Origin: a virus
Length of the DNA: 22,553 nucleotides
Direction: 5' to 3' (one strand)
IMG/VR virus record: IMGVR_UViG_3300005293_000054
Span: 1-22,553 of that record
Shown here: positions 7,161 through 13,050 of the stretch, one piece after another
Layout of the letters: every line of letters starts with the position of its first letter
Position numbering within the stretch: the stretch's first letter is position 1
Made by a program: the position numbers and the translations under genes
Notes under the pieces: generated by a model
What the model saw: only the letters and a program-made list of their open reading frames with translations
The model's database searches: none
Told to the model about the DNA's origin: nothing

Positions 7161-7253
7161 CTAAACTCCCAAGACTGAGCACCATACATTGAAAAAGACA
7201 CTAAACTGGATAAATTCACACCAGAAGGTTGCTGTCCAATAATCTTTAATCAT
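7161..7253 (-). CDS. Tiny aromatic, hydrophobic peptide
   Basis: This 30-residue frame lies between two small genes and explains the 90-bp gap there. Its ATG overlaps the preceding TGA as ATGA and has GGAG 8 nt upstream; its TAG is followed 2 bp later by the next ATG. The product is strongly hydrophobic and aromatic (TFWCEFIQFSVFFNVWC), long enough for one membrane pass. Tight spacing on both sides and a good SD suggest real translation. It may be a membrane micropeptide; no homology is claimed. Confidence 0.5.
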   Translation of the reverse strand: MIKDYWTATFWCEFIQFSVFFNVWCSVLGV

Positions 7254-7432
7254 TTGAAATTCTCCGTGAATTGTTCGTCTGTCATGAATTCTGTATTCAA
7301 AGGATAAGTACTGTAGTCTTCTGGTTCAGAAGCACTAAGCAACTCAAGAATTTTATCCAACTTCATATCCAAAGTTGCAATCTTGATACTCAGTTCGGTG
7401 AAAAGAAATTCTTTGGTGATTTTATTAGTCAT
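7250..7432 (-). CDS. Small hypothetical protein
   Basis: This 60-residue product has an amphipathic helical first half (LSIKIATLDMKLDKILELL) resembling a short coiled coil and an acidic, disordered-looking second half. Its ATG overlaps the preceding stop (ATGA) with GGAG upstream, and its own stop overlaps the next start the same way. It is probably made by coupled translation. Function unknown. Confidence 0.6.
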   Translation of the reverse strand: MTNKITKEFLFTELSIKIATLDMKLDKILELLSASEPEDYSTYPLNTEFMTDEQFTENFK

Positions 7433-7797
7433 TCTACACTCTCCAGAAATTTAACAATTTCATTATGTACTTGATAATCACAACGACCTAGAACAGACCG
7501 AAGAAGATTGACAGCTTCATCAAGTTTACTATGAGCTTCGTGTTTAAGCTCTACAATTTCAAACACATCTTGCTCTGAGAACAAAGGTGCTCGTTTTCGT
7601 TCAGGATTATATCGGCCTGGATCAGGAATATACTCAAGACCATATTTAGTCATGATGTCACCAAACATACTTTGATTCCAAGCATTCTTGGCATGTCCCG
7701 GTTGTTTCCAAGAGGATTTACCAGAGCGTGCAATGAACAACTCTTTTGTTTCTTTGTGTTGGATTATGTAGGTTTTATTTGGTTTTGGTTCAGTCAA
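7429..7797 (-). CDS. Hypothetical protein, TTG start
   Basis: I place the start at TTG 7797 (122 residues) because AGGAG lies 8 nt before it and the preceding gene ends only 8 bp inside. The longer in-frame ATG at 7869 would run through that neighbouring gene. The N terminus (EPKPNKTYIIQHKETKELF) reads like a small beta sheet, followed by a basic, Trp-containing middle (GKSSWKQPGHAKNAW) that could bind nucleic acid, and a helical C-terminal half with hydrophobic heptads. No family is recognised. Confidence 0.6.
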   Translation of the reverse strand: MTEPKPNKTYIIQHKETKELFIARSGKSSWKQPGHAKNAWNQSMFGDIMTKYGLEYIPDPGRYNPERKRAPLFSEQDVFEIVELKHEAHSKLDEAVNLLRSVLGRCDYQVHNEIVKFLESVE

Positions 7798-7939
7798 TTT
7801 CCACACTCCTACAAACCATTTCAGGTTTATCAATACCAAGTTCTTTACAGATCCTCTCAAGCTCCTCATCAGCTTCTTGAAACTTCCTGAGAGTATCCAT
7901 TAATTTCTTTCGGTTATCTTCTTTGTTGAGTTCAGGCAT
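7790..7939 (-). CDS. Small charged helical protein
   Basis: This 49-residue frame occupies the gap between the HNH-like gene and the next protein. ATG (7939) lies 4 bp after the HNH stop without a strong SD, suggesting reinitiation; the TGA overlaps the next TTG start by 8 bp. The product is highly charged and helical (LMDTLRKFQEADEELERICK). It fits the dense packing of the region, but evidence is limited to position and composition. Confidence 0.5.
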   Translation of the reverse strand: MPELNKEDNRKKLMDTLRKFQEADEELERICKELGIDKPEMVCRSVEID

Positions 7940-7943
7940 GTTT

Positions 7944-8540
7944 TCAGGTTTGAAGTGAAATATCACCATTCTTCAGTACCTCCCGTACAGCATCTCGCCT
8001 AGCTTGTGGACTCTTAGCAACCTTAATTCCTCTATCACCGAGCCATTTATCAATTTCTGCAGCTTTTAGTTTACAAATCTTAATCACTTCACGTTCGATC
8101 TTAGCATCATCGAAAGAGATGTTCAAGGACTCACTCAATGTTTTTGAAAGGTGGTCATCTTTACAAAGGATTTGTAGATCATCAAAACCAACCATCAAAA
8201 TGTTATCAAAGTAATCTTGAAAATGTTCAGCCTTTGTGAAGGGGTATTTATTACCAGCATATTTATGGTCAATTTCAACATCAGAAAGCTTGAATAAACC
8301 TTCGCAAATCTCACACCTTACCAACCACTTTGTTCTGGTGCTATCGTCCAAATCAGGTATCGTTTTGCTATACAAATAAGCTAGTTTAACGTCTGATTTC
8401 ATCCAAGCTTGCCTGATAGCAGATCGAACAACAGCTACAACATGTTTCTCTTGTGGTGAACCATCCTCATTCAGTCTTTTCATGAACTCTTTAAGTTTAT
8501 CTTCACGCTTCTTGATGTCTGCTTGTGATGGGATAGTCAC
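7944..8540 (-). CDS. HNH-type endonuclease-like protein
   Basis: The central part of this 198-residue protein has an HNH-like zinc-hairpin layout: C76-x2-C79 (CEIC), then EIDH with D91-H92, N113 in FDNIL, and LQILCKDDH with C126 and H130. The usual last knuckle would be CxxC-H, but here the second Cys is Asp129, so the structural zinc site lacks one ligand. I choose GTG 8540 because AGGGGG lies 6 nt upstream and it avoids overlapping the preceding gene; an ATG at 8603 would overlap it by 50 bp. The flanking helical, Lys/Arg-rich segments could bind DNA. It could be a free-standing homing nuclease or a resolvase-like enzyme. Confidence 0.65.
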   Translation of the reverse strand: MTIPSQADIKKREDKLKEFMKRLNEDGSPQEKHVVAVVRSAIRQAWMKSDVKLAYLYSKTIPDLDDSTRTKWLVRCEICEGLFKLSDVEIDHKYAGNKYPFTKAEHFQDYFDNILMVGFDDLQILCKDDHLSKTLSESLNISFDDAKIEREVIKICKLKAAEIDKWLGDRGIKVAKSPQARRDAVREVLKNGDISLQT

Positions 8541-8553
8541 TCGTGACCCCCTG

Positions 8554-8895
8554 TCATTCTTCAAACACAGGCTTGAAAGCTGAAGTCTTATACTTCGTAA
8601 CATAATGCTCAGGAATCACAACCTCTGGAACAAGCTCTTGATATTCTTGCAGCTTCTCGTAAGTTGTTTCATCCCAATCAGTCCCATTACTGTCATCCCA
8701 CATACCATTTCGTGTCACCAAGACGTGTAGGAAGTCACTTGCATCCACATCGTCTTCTGCCAATGCTTCGATATCTTCTTGGGTGAATCGGTGTGTAACA
8801 GTGCAATAGAAGGATGAGTATTTACGATGCTCTTTCTCAAACTGACCTACGTCTGATACATATTCCAAAAGATAGTCTTCTGTGATCTTTTCCAT
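8554..8895 (-). CDS. Acidic hypothetical protein
   Basis: This 113-residue protein has a strong excess of Asp and Glu (for example EALAEDDVDASDF and DDSNGTDWDE). It is soluble, with no membrane segment or recognised motif. The acidity would suit a DNA-mimic or a partner of a basic protein, which is only speculation. ATG follows GGAGAG at 8-9 nt. It ends 13 bp before the HNH-like gene. Confidence 0.65.
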   Translation of the reverse strand: MEKITEDYLLEYVSDVGQFEKEHRKYSSFYCTVTHRFTQEDIEALAEDDVDASDFLHVLVTRNGMWDDSNGTDWDETTYEKLQEYQELVPEVVIPEHYVTKYKTSAFKPVFEE

Positions 8896-8917
8896 TCTAA
8901 GCTCTCCGCATAAGTAT

Positions 8918-9535
8918 TTAGGTTAAAGTGTAGCTCTCATATTTATTAATCAAGGCTTTAGCAACCCTTTCATCTTTTTGAATACCGGCCAATAAATTGG
9001 CTAACTCATGCTTCTTAATTAACCAAGCCTTGTGAGCTTCTTGTGGATCATTAAAAGCCCCTAAATATTCGTATTTATTTGTGAATGGGTTTTGACAGCG
9101 AGCAAGGTATTTTTCATGGTGTTTGCTCCAATACACGCCTATGGGATATTTGCCCCGACTGGCGTCTCTTTCTACCACAAAAGAATTTACCATCCTAGTA
9201 ATAAACACACAAGTTTCAGGACTATACACTTTATTTCCCTTTACAAGAATGTCTTTGTCTAGTTCGTTTCCTTCCCAATCTTGTGTGATCATCCAAGCTT
9301 TGAATTTGGAAAAATACTTCCATTCATCACAGACTGAGCAGCCACGATAAGTAGGAGTCTTCTTTTGGTAGCTATCAGAATAGCACCTCTGAAGCATATT
9401 CGTCCATCTTGTGTAAAAAGGACACATCCACACAAGCTTACGATTTCTTTTTCCATTGGTGTGGCCAACTGTCTCGTACACTTTTACGGTGTACTCAGCA
9501 TCATTAATTCCTACCCCTAGAAATAATTTTACCAC
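8918..9535 (-). CDS. Putative free-standing homing endonuclease with AP2-like domain
   Basis: Two parts are visible in 205 residues. Residues about 36-115 contain the phage nuclease-like pattern WTNMLQRCY, PTYRGCSVCDEWKYF, then ELDKDIL and YSPETCVFI. Residues about 130-185 (PIGVYW, KYLARC, YLGAFNDPQEAHKAW) fit an AP2-type DNA-binding fold. It is paralogous to the gene at 15507-16157: both begin GxGINDxxY and share CPFYxRW, EWKY, DKDIL, YPxGVY and LGxFxDPxxxHKAW. The start is GTG with GGGGG 7 nt upstream, matching the paralogue's start region. It sits just downstream of the exonuclease gene and not within an intron, so it is probably a mobile, free-standing gene. Confidence 0.7.
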   Translation of the reverse strand: MVKLFLGVGINDAEYTVKVYETVGHTNGKRNRKLVWMCPFYTRWTNMLQRCYSDSYQKKTPTYRGCSVCDEWKYFSKFKAWMITQDWEGNELDKDILVKGNKVYSPETCVFITRMVNSFVVERDASRGKYPIGVYWSKHHEKYLARCQNPFTNKYEYLGAFNDPQEAHKAWLIKKHELANLLAGIQKDERVAKALINKYESYTLT

Positions 9536-9553
9536 TCTAAAACCCCCTTCTAT

Positions 9554-10498
9554 TCATTTCAAAGTCTCCACATAGTCATAAAGGTTGAACATCTCATTTT
9601 CTTTACGTTGCAAGTACAAGAAGAAACAGTTGTCAGCTAAGCGTTGTTGGTAGTCATCAGGCCATGAAAGTTTATAAGCTTCTTCCACCCTTTGAAACAT
9701 CTCTAGCTCAGATGTAGCACCTTCGAGAATCTTACCTGAAGCTACTTCACCAACACCATTTGTTTTGATCCCATATTTCTCTTTTGTTTCTGGTGCTAGC
9801 TTCTCAAGTCCTTTGATGTTGTCTGCTGTATCTCCGTGAAGAGTCTGGGCCCAATATTTACTGTATTGACTTACTGCATCATTCCAGAATACACCATTTT
9901 CTAGTTTATTGTAGTTGAGAAACCAACCACGTCCATTAGAAACAATATCCTTGTCTACATAGGCTACAACGAACTCTGAATCATCCTTGTTTCTGGTCTT
10001 TATAGCGGCATTATAGCCTGCCCAAGCTGCGATGTTAACATAGTCATCCGTCTCACAGCCTTTGGATACAACGCACTTTGTCTTGTACTTTTTCTCCATG
10101 AAATCAAAGCATTCTTGGAACAACAAAGGCTTAGGTACACGTTGTCCTTTATAGTCTACAAACTTTGATTCATAAAACTTCCTGAAGTTCCCCTCACCTT
10201 GAATACATACACGATAATCCTTACAACCAGAAGCGTCAACAATTGCTTCAACTTTCTGTTTGATTGTTTGGAAAGCAAATCGTGGTTCACCAGTTACATC
10301 ACTAACTGTTTCAAAGCTGTACATATCTTTTGTACGGTTCGGTGTGATCTTAAGCCAGTCATTGAAAGCTGTCTTAGAATCAAACATTCGTTTTGTGCCA
10401 TGTTCAATGTTTGTAGCTAGACATTTATTAATTTGTTGCTGTGAGGCTGCTGCATACAGGATAGTATCAGCATCGATCAAGAGAAGTTTACTCGTCAT
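9554..10498 (-). CDS. 5'-3' exonuclease (FEN/T7 gp6-like)
   Basis: This is a structure-specific 5'-3' exonuclease, probably used for primer removal or host DNA breakdown. Acidic metal ligands are visible: D9/D11 in LLLIDADT, E149/D151/D152 in GCETDDYVN, D182/D184 in AYVDKDI, and GDTADNIKG (D223, D226, N227), followed by the helix-hairpin-helix loop KTNGVGEVASGKIL. DYKGQR matches the substrate-clamp region. I place the start at ATG 10498 (314 residues), giving MTSKLLLIDAD and an 11-bp overlap with the preceding gene; upstream in-frame ATGs at 10504 and 10525 are possible. The T7-like polymerase here has no 5' nuclease domain, so this gene supplies that activity. Confidence 0.88.
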   Translation of the reverse strand: MTSKLLLIDADTILYAAASQQQINKCLATNIEHGTKRMFDSKTAFNDWLKITPNRTKDMYSFETVSDVTGEPRFAFQTIKQKVEAIVDASGCKDYRVCIQGEGNFRKFYESKFVDYKGQRVPKPLLFQECFDFMEKKYKTKCVVSKGCETDDYVNIAAWAGYNAAIKTRNKDDSEFVVAYVDKDIVSNGRGWFLNYNKLENGVFWNDAVSQYSKYWAQTLHGDTADNIKGLEKLAPETKEKYGIKTNGVGEVASGKILEGATSELEMFQRVEEAYKLSWPDDYQQRLADNCFFLYLQRKENEMFNLYDYVETLK

Positions 10499-10796
10499 CC
10501 TCATATTCCTCTTCTTCGTCTTCATCAGAATCTTGAATATAAGCTAGAGGATTAAAGCCGCTTACACTTTCACCAAGCAGATCAAGCAACCACTCCACTT
10601 TCTCTTGATCATCAGATACAAGTTTGATTTCATGTGCTTCAAGAGTGACTTCGACGTCAGAGTGTTTACCTAGCACTTCACCAAAGTACATCTCTTTACC
10701 AATGGCTTTATCTACTTCCTCTTGTGTAGCAATAAACAAACCATCCAGACTGCCCATACGACCACAATCAACATAGAAGCTATAAAGATTATTCAT
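10488..10796 (-). CDS. Hypothetical protein with acidic tail
   Basis: This 102-residue protein has an alpha/beta-looking body (LYSFYVDCGRMGSLDGLF...) and a C-terminal run of Asp/Glu (about 15 of the last 17 residues). The tail resembles acidic tails of DNA-replication accessory proteins but has no terminal aromatic residue. ATG follows AGGAGAATAG. It overlaps the exonuclease start by 11 bp, so the two are probably co-translated. A hairpin terminator precedes it, so it may lead a separate or attenuated unit. No family is recognised. Confidence 0.7.
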   Translation of the reverse strand: MNNLYSFYVDCGRMGSLDGLFIATQEEVDKAIGKEMYFGEVLGKHSDVEVTLEAHEIKLVSDDQEKVEWLLDLLGESVSGFNPLAYIQDSDEDEEEEYEDDE

Positions 10797-10810
10797 TCTA
10801 TTCTCCTAAA

Positions 10811-10834
10811 CAAAAGCCGGATATCTCACCGGCT
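10811..10834 (-). terminator. Possible minus-strand terminator or attenuator
   Basis: On the minus strand AGCCGG (10834-10829) pairs with CCGGCT (10820-10815) around an 8-nt loop and is followed by TTTTGTTT. The stem is only 6 bp, so termination may be partial. It lies between two small genes in a 53-bp gap, one of the largest in this part of the array. Confidence 0.5.
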
Positions 10835-10849
10835 ATTTGAATTAACTAA

Positions 10850-11098
10850 TCAGCTATAAGCTTCTTGAATCTGTTGCAGCTTATTCAGCTCTTCAACCTT
10901 CTCGGCAAGATTGTCTTGTTTAGCTTGTGCTTGGGCTGCCTTGACAATATTCTTCACTTCAGCTTTATCGAAACCATCGGTGTTGTATTCTTTATCGTAT
11001 GTAAATTCCCCAGCAAGTTCTTTTACATCTTCTTTGTTGGTGATAGCTTCTTGAGCCAGTTGATACGCCCGGCTGTAGAGGGCTTGACGTTCTTTCAT
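10850..11098 (-). CDS. Small helical protein after ssb
   Basis: This 82-residue protein is almost entirely helical: an N-terminal helix (RQALYSRAYQLAQEA), a short GEFTYDKEYN turn, then GFDKAEVKNIVKAAQAQAKQ and a Gln/Glu-rich coiled coil. The layout of a helix, then a G-F-D-K-x-x-V-K turn leading to a basic helix, loosely recalls GapR/DsbA-type small DNA-binding proteins, but I see no firm match. ATG follows TTAGGAGAAATAAT. It lies between ssb and the 10811-10834 hairpin, so it likely ends the ssb transcript. Confidence 0.65.
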   Translation of the reverse strand: MKERQALYSRAYQLAQEAITNKEDVKELAGEFTYDKEYNTDGFDKAEVKNIVKAAQAQAKQDNLAEKVEELNKLQQIQEAYS

Positions 11099-11161
11099 AT
11101 TATTTCTCCTAATAAATTAATTTGTTTAAATGGTTGCACGTCCTTGTGCGTAATTCCTAGA

Positions 11162-11782
11162 TCAGAACGGAAGACTTTCGAGGTCTTCGTCTTCAATCTC
11201 AACTTCTTTCTTCACAACAGCCTTCTGAGCCTCACTCTGAACACGTTCAGGAACATCGTCAAAGTCAGTTGCCAAACTCTCTACATCACCCAACTCAGAG
11301 AAGTCATTGGAAGCACCACCTTTCTTCTTGTACTCAATCAACTGATCAACACGAACAGCTTTAAGACTAGAGAAGTGACCAAAGTCATTATCCTTTACAT
11401 CGTAACTCACAGTACCAACAGAGCCGTTTGCAATCAGAACATCTTTAGTGATGTCTTGAAGCTTGCCATTTTCACCTTTGATAAAAGCTCGTGGACGCAT
11501 TGCATCGGGAATGGGATTTCCATCTTTATACTGTGCAGGTTTACGAATGCTCAATACAAAGAACTCATCATCGTCTGTCGGAGGAGCAATCTTGTAAGAC
11601 TTTTCAAAGTCTGCACGATCAACTTCTTTTGCTTTCTGCTTAGGAAACTCTTTGTTCCAAGCTTTAGCTGTAGGCTTATCTACAATGAGATTTACAGCAA
11701 ACTCTTTTTCAGTTGTAGAGCCATATTTGAAGTCAGGTTGTTGCAGTTTTACGTATGCCAGAATACCAGTTACAGTTGCCAT
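11162..11782 (-). CDS. ssb: Single-stranded DNA-binding protein, T7 gp2.5-like
   Basis: This 206-residue protein coats single-stranded DNA during replication. The N-terminal region (ATVTGILAYVKLQQPD...EFAVNLIV) and the central VLSIRKPAQYKDG...PRAFI...IANGSVGTVSYDV block read as an OB-fold of the gp2.5 type. The C terminus is strongly acidic and ends in an aromatic residue (EIEDEDLESLPF), the tail that in T7 contacts polymerase and helicase. ATG is preceded only by AAAGG about 11 nt upstream, a weak SD. Two small hairpins and a possible promoter occupy the 91-bp leader. Replication proteins with which it would work are encoded in the same array. Confidence 0.85.
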   Translation of the reverse strand: MATVTGILAYVKLQQPDFKYGSTTEKEFAVNLIVDKPTAKAWNKEFPKQKAKEVDRADFEKSYKIAPPTDDDEFFVLSIRKPAQYKDGNPIPDAMRPRAFIKGENGKLQDITKDVLIANGSVGTVSYDVKDNDFGHFSSLKAVRVDQLIEYKKKGGASNDFSELGDVESLATDFDDVPERVQSEAQKAVVKKEVEIEDEDLESLPF

Positions 11783-11812
11783 CTTTTAAATTACCTTTTC
11801 AATTTTAGTTTA

Positions 11813-11841
11813 ATTATTGCTTACATTTACATCGCTTGCCA
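11813..11841 (-). promoter_or_regulatory. Possible sigma70-type promoter and hairpin leader before ssb
   Basis: On the minus strand TGGCAA (11841-11836) is followed after 17 bp by AATAAT (11818-11813), a 5/6 match to the -10 box but only 3/6 to the -35. The -35 overlaps a 6-bp inverted repeat (TTGCCA/TGGCAA, 11836-11850), next to a second one (TTGTGA/TCACAA, 11853-11868). The 91-bp gap is unusually long here, so some regulatory role is likely; the promoter itself is tentative. Confidence 0.3.
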
Positions 11842-11873
11842 TCTTGGCAACATTGTGATTTCTCACAAATTCT

Positions 11874-12188
11874 TTACATAAACCCTAGGGCAATATAACC
11901 AAAGCCTAGAGCCAGAAGTGGAGCAAGGAAGTATACAGCAAGTTGAGACTTCCAACCATCCTTATCTTCTTTACTTTGTTGCAGACCACGAGTACCAAGA
12001 ATCAAACCAGTGACACAAGTGAATCCATAAGCATGTGCCACACCAATCGACTTAACACCGAGAGGAACTAGGAACCATCCCCACAAGATCGAAAGTGCCC
12101 ATGCCCAATATACTGCCAGAAAACCAATTGCAACAATTGCCAGTGCAACGACAGCGGCAATAGCAAGAATCTTTAGTGCTGTATTCAT
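11874..12188 (-). CDS. Membrane protein with about three transmembrane segments
   Basis: This 104-residue hydrophobic protein has an Ala/Ile/Val-rich first segment (about residues 5-27), a Trp-rich second region (about 28-66, possibly two crossings), a polar loop (QQSKEDKDGWKSQ) and a last segment (about 83-103). ATG follows AAGGAGAAGTAA. It is placed between small genes and ssb, so it is expressed early with replication genes. It has no recognisable family. Holin-like or superinfection-exclusion roles are possible, but nothing specific supports either. Confidence 0.7.
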   Translation of the reverse strand: MNTALKILAIAAVVALAIVAIGFLAVYWAWALSILWGWFLVPLGVKSIGVAHAYGFTCVTGLILGTRGLQQSKEDKDGWKSQLAVYFLAPLLALGFGYIALGFM

Positions 12189-12202
12189 TTACTTCTCCTT
12201 AA

Positions 12203-12436
12203 TTAATGTTTAGTTGGCTCAGTTTTCTTCTTGCCCACTTTAATCTCCGTAACATTCTCCCCTACTTCACCTTGTGTGTCAAGGAGGGAATCAGAGAAAC
12301 CTTTCAGTGCGTTGTTTAGAGCTTCAGTCTTCTGCTCACTCCAAGCAAAGTAGTCTACACTATCCTCAAAGATATATTCAACCTCTGAGAAGGATTCTCC
12401 AACAGAGCTTGTTTCACGGATGGTTATTTTGCCCAT
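12203..12436 (-). CDS. Small hypothetical protein
   Basis: This 77-residue protein has an N-terminal beta-like stretch (GKITIRETSSVGESFSEVEY), a helical middle and a Lys-rich tail (KVGKKKTEPTKH). It is soluble and unrecognised. The start overlaps the preceding stop by 1 bp, with AAGG 10 or more nt upstream. Confidence 0.6.
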   Translation of the reverse strand: MGKITIRETSSVGESFSEVEYIFEDSVDYFAWSEQKTEALNNALKGFSDSLLDTQGEVGENVTEIKVGKKKTEPTKH

Positions 12437-12606
12437 TATGGATTCACCTTAACATATTTCTCTACAATTTCCATACAGTCGTCAAGTAGGTTCCATTCGT
12501 CTGGATAATCCTCTTGTTGATTCAATACTTCTTTGTAGATATCGTAGTCGATTTGACTAATGATTTCCAAGACCATTGCTTGAACATCTTCTGAGCTGAT
12601 GGACAT
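12436..12606 (-). CDS. Small acidic hypothetical protein
   Basis: This 56-residue protein starts at ATG 12606, 4 bp after the preceding TGA; a TTG at 12633 would overlap that gene by 23 bp. The product is acidic and helical (SEDVQAMVLEIISQIDYDIY, then EEWNLL-type DEWNLLDDCMEIVEKY). SD support is weak, so coupling to the upstream gene is likely. Confidence 0.55.
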   Translation of the reverse strand: MSISSEDVQAMVLEIISQIDYDIYKEVLNQQEDYPDEWNLLDDCMEIVEKYVKVNP

Positions 12607-12610
12607 GTTA

Positions 12611-12781
12611 TCACCGAACCTGTTTGCTAGCAATACGAGCGAACTCTTCTTGATAAATCTTCACAGACTTATTCCCGTTAGCTTTCAAATCGCGGAGATA
12701 TGCACGAGCAATTTCCCGTGTTTCAACTTCTGCATAGATAGTGGTGTCATCTGCTACGGTGTATTGGATTTTAGTTTGCAT
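12611..12781 (-). CDS. Small hypothetical protein
   Basis: This 56-residue frame fills the gap between two small genes. ATG 12781 has AAGGGGAATAAC upstream (5-nt spacing), and follows the preceding stop by 1 bp; its TGA is 4 bp before the next ATG. The product looks like a small beta-alpha fold (KIQYTVADDTTIYAEVETRE, then IARAYLRDLKANG) with basic patches. Composition, SD and perfect tiling support translation. No family is recognised. Confidence 0.65.
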   Translation of the reverse strand: MQTKIQYTVADDTTIYAEVETREIARAYLRDLKANGNKSVKIYQEEFARIASKQVR

Positions 12782-12782
12782 G

Positions 12783-12965
12783 TTATTCCCCTTTCAGTTT
12801 GTCGATACTTTGCTCAAGGTCTTTTGTATTTTCATACACTTTGGCAAGTTGTTGTTTACTATTTTCCAGTTCTTCCTCGAGAGTTTCAACAACATCTTCA
12901 AGGCTACTGATTCGTTTATAGCTGTCAGTCAAGTCTTTTTCAAGCTTTTGCAGTGAATAACTCAT
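12783..12965 (-). CDS. Small coiled-coil protein
   Basis: This 60-residue product is a continuous heptad-repeat helix (LQKLEKDLTDSYKRISSLED, then VVETLEEELENSKQQL and DLEQSIDKL), probably a dimer or trimer. ATG follows AAGGGAGAGAAAG, the same leader as thyX. It is the first gene after the 86-bp gap downstream of DNA polymerase, where a possible promoter lies. Function unknown. Confidence 0.65.
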   Translation of the reverse strand: MSYSLQKLEKDLTDSYKRISSLEDVVETLEEELENSKQQLAKVYENTKDLEQSIDKLKGE

Positions 12966-12998
12966 CTTTCTCTCCCTTACAATTTAATTTGTACATCT

Positions 12999-13027
12999 AT
13001 TCTCGCATGATTTATTGGGTTTGTACA
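12999..13027 (-). promoter_or_regulatory. Possible sigma70 promoter flanked by TTTGTACA repeats
   Basis: On the minus strand TGTACA (13027-13022; 4/6 to TTGACA) and GAGAAT (13004-12999; 4/6 to TATAAT) are separated by 17 bp, in the 86-bp gap between the polymerase stop and the next gene. TTTGTACA occurs at 12988-12995 and 13020-13027 on the plus strand, 32 bp apart. One copy forms the -35, the other overlaps the expected start. The arrangement would let a dimeric regulator control the unit that includes ssb and the exonuclease. It is a sequence-only proposal. Confidence 0.4.
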
Positions 13028-13050
13028 GCGGTATTTTCAGGTATTTTGGA

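Noticed and set aside
11136-11149. GCAC-GTCCTT-GTGC hairpin downstream of ssb
   Set aside because: The stem is 4 bp and no T-run follows on either strand, so it is not supported as a terminator.
10865-11881. A 338-codon plus-strand frame opposite ssb and its neighbours
   Set aside because: It is antisense to well-supported genes (ssb and two small genes); its Phe/Cys/Leu-rich composition is typical of the reverse complement of coding DNA.
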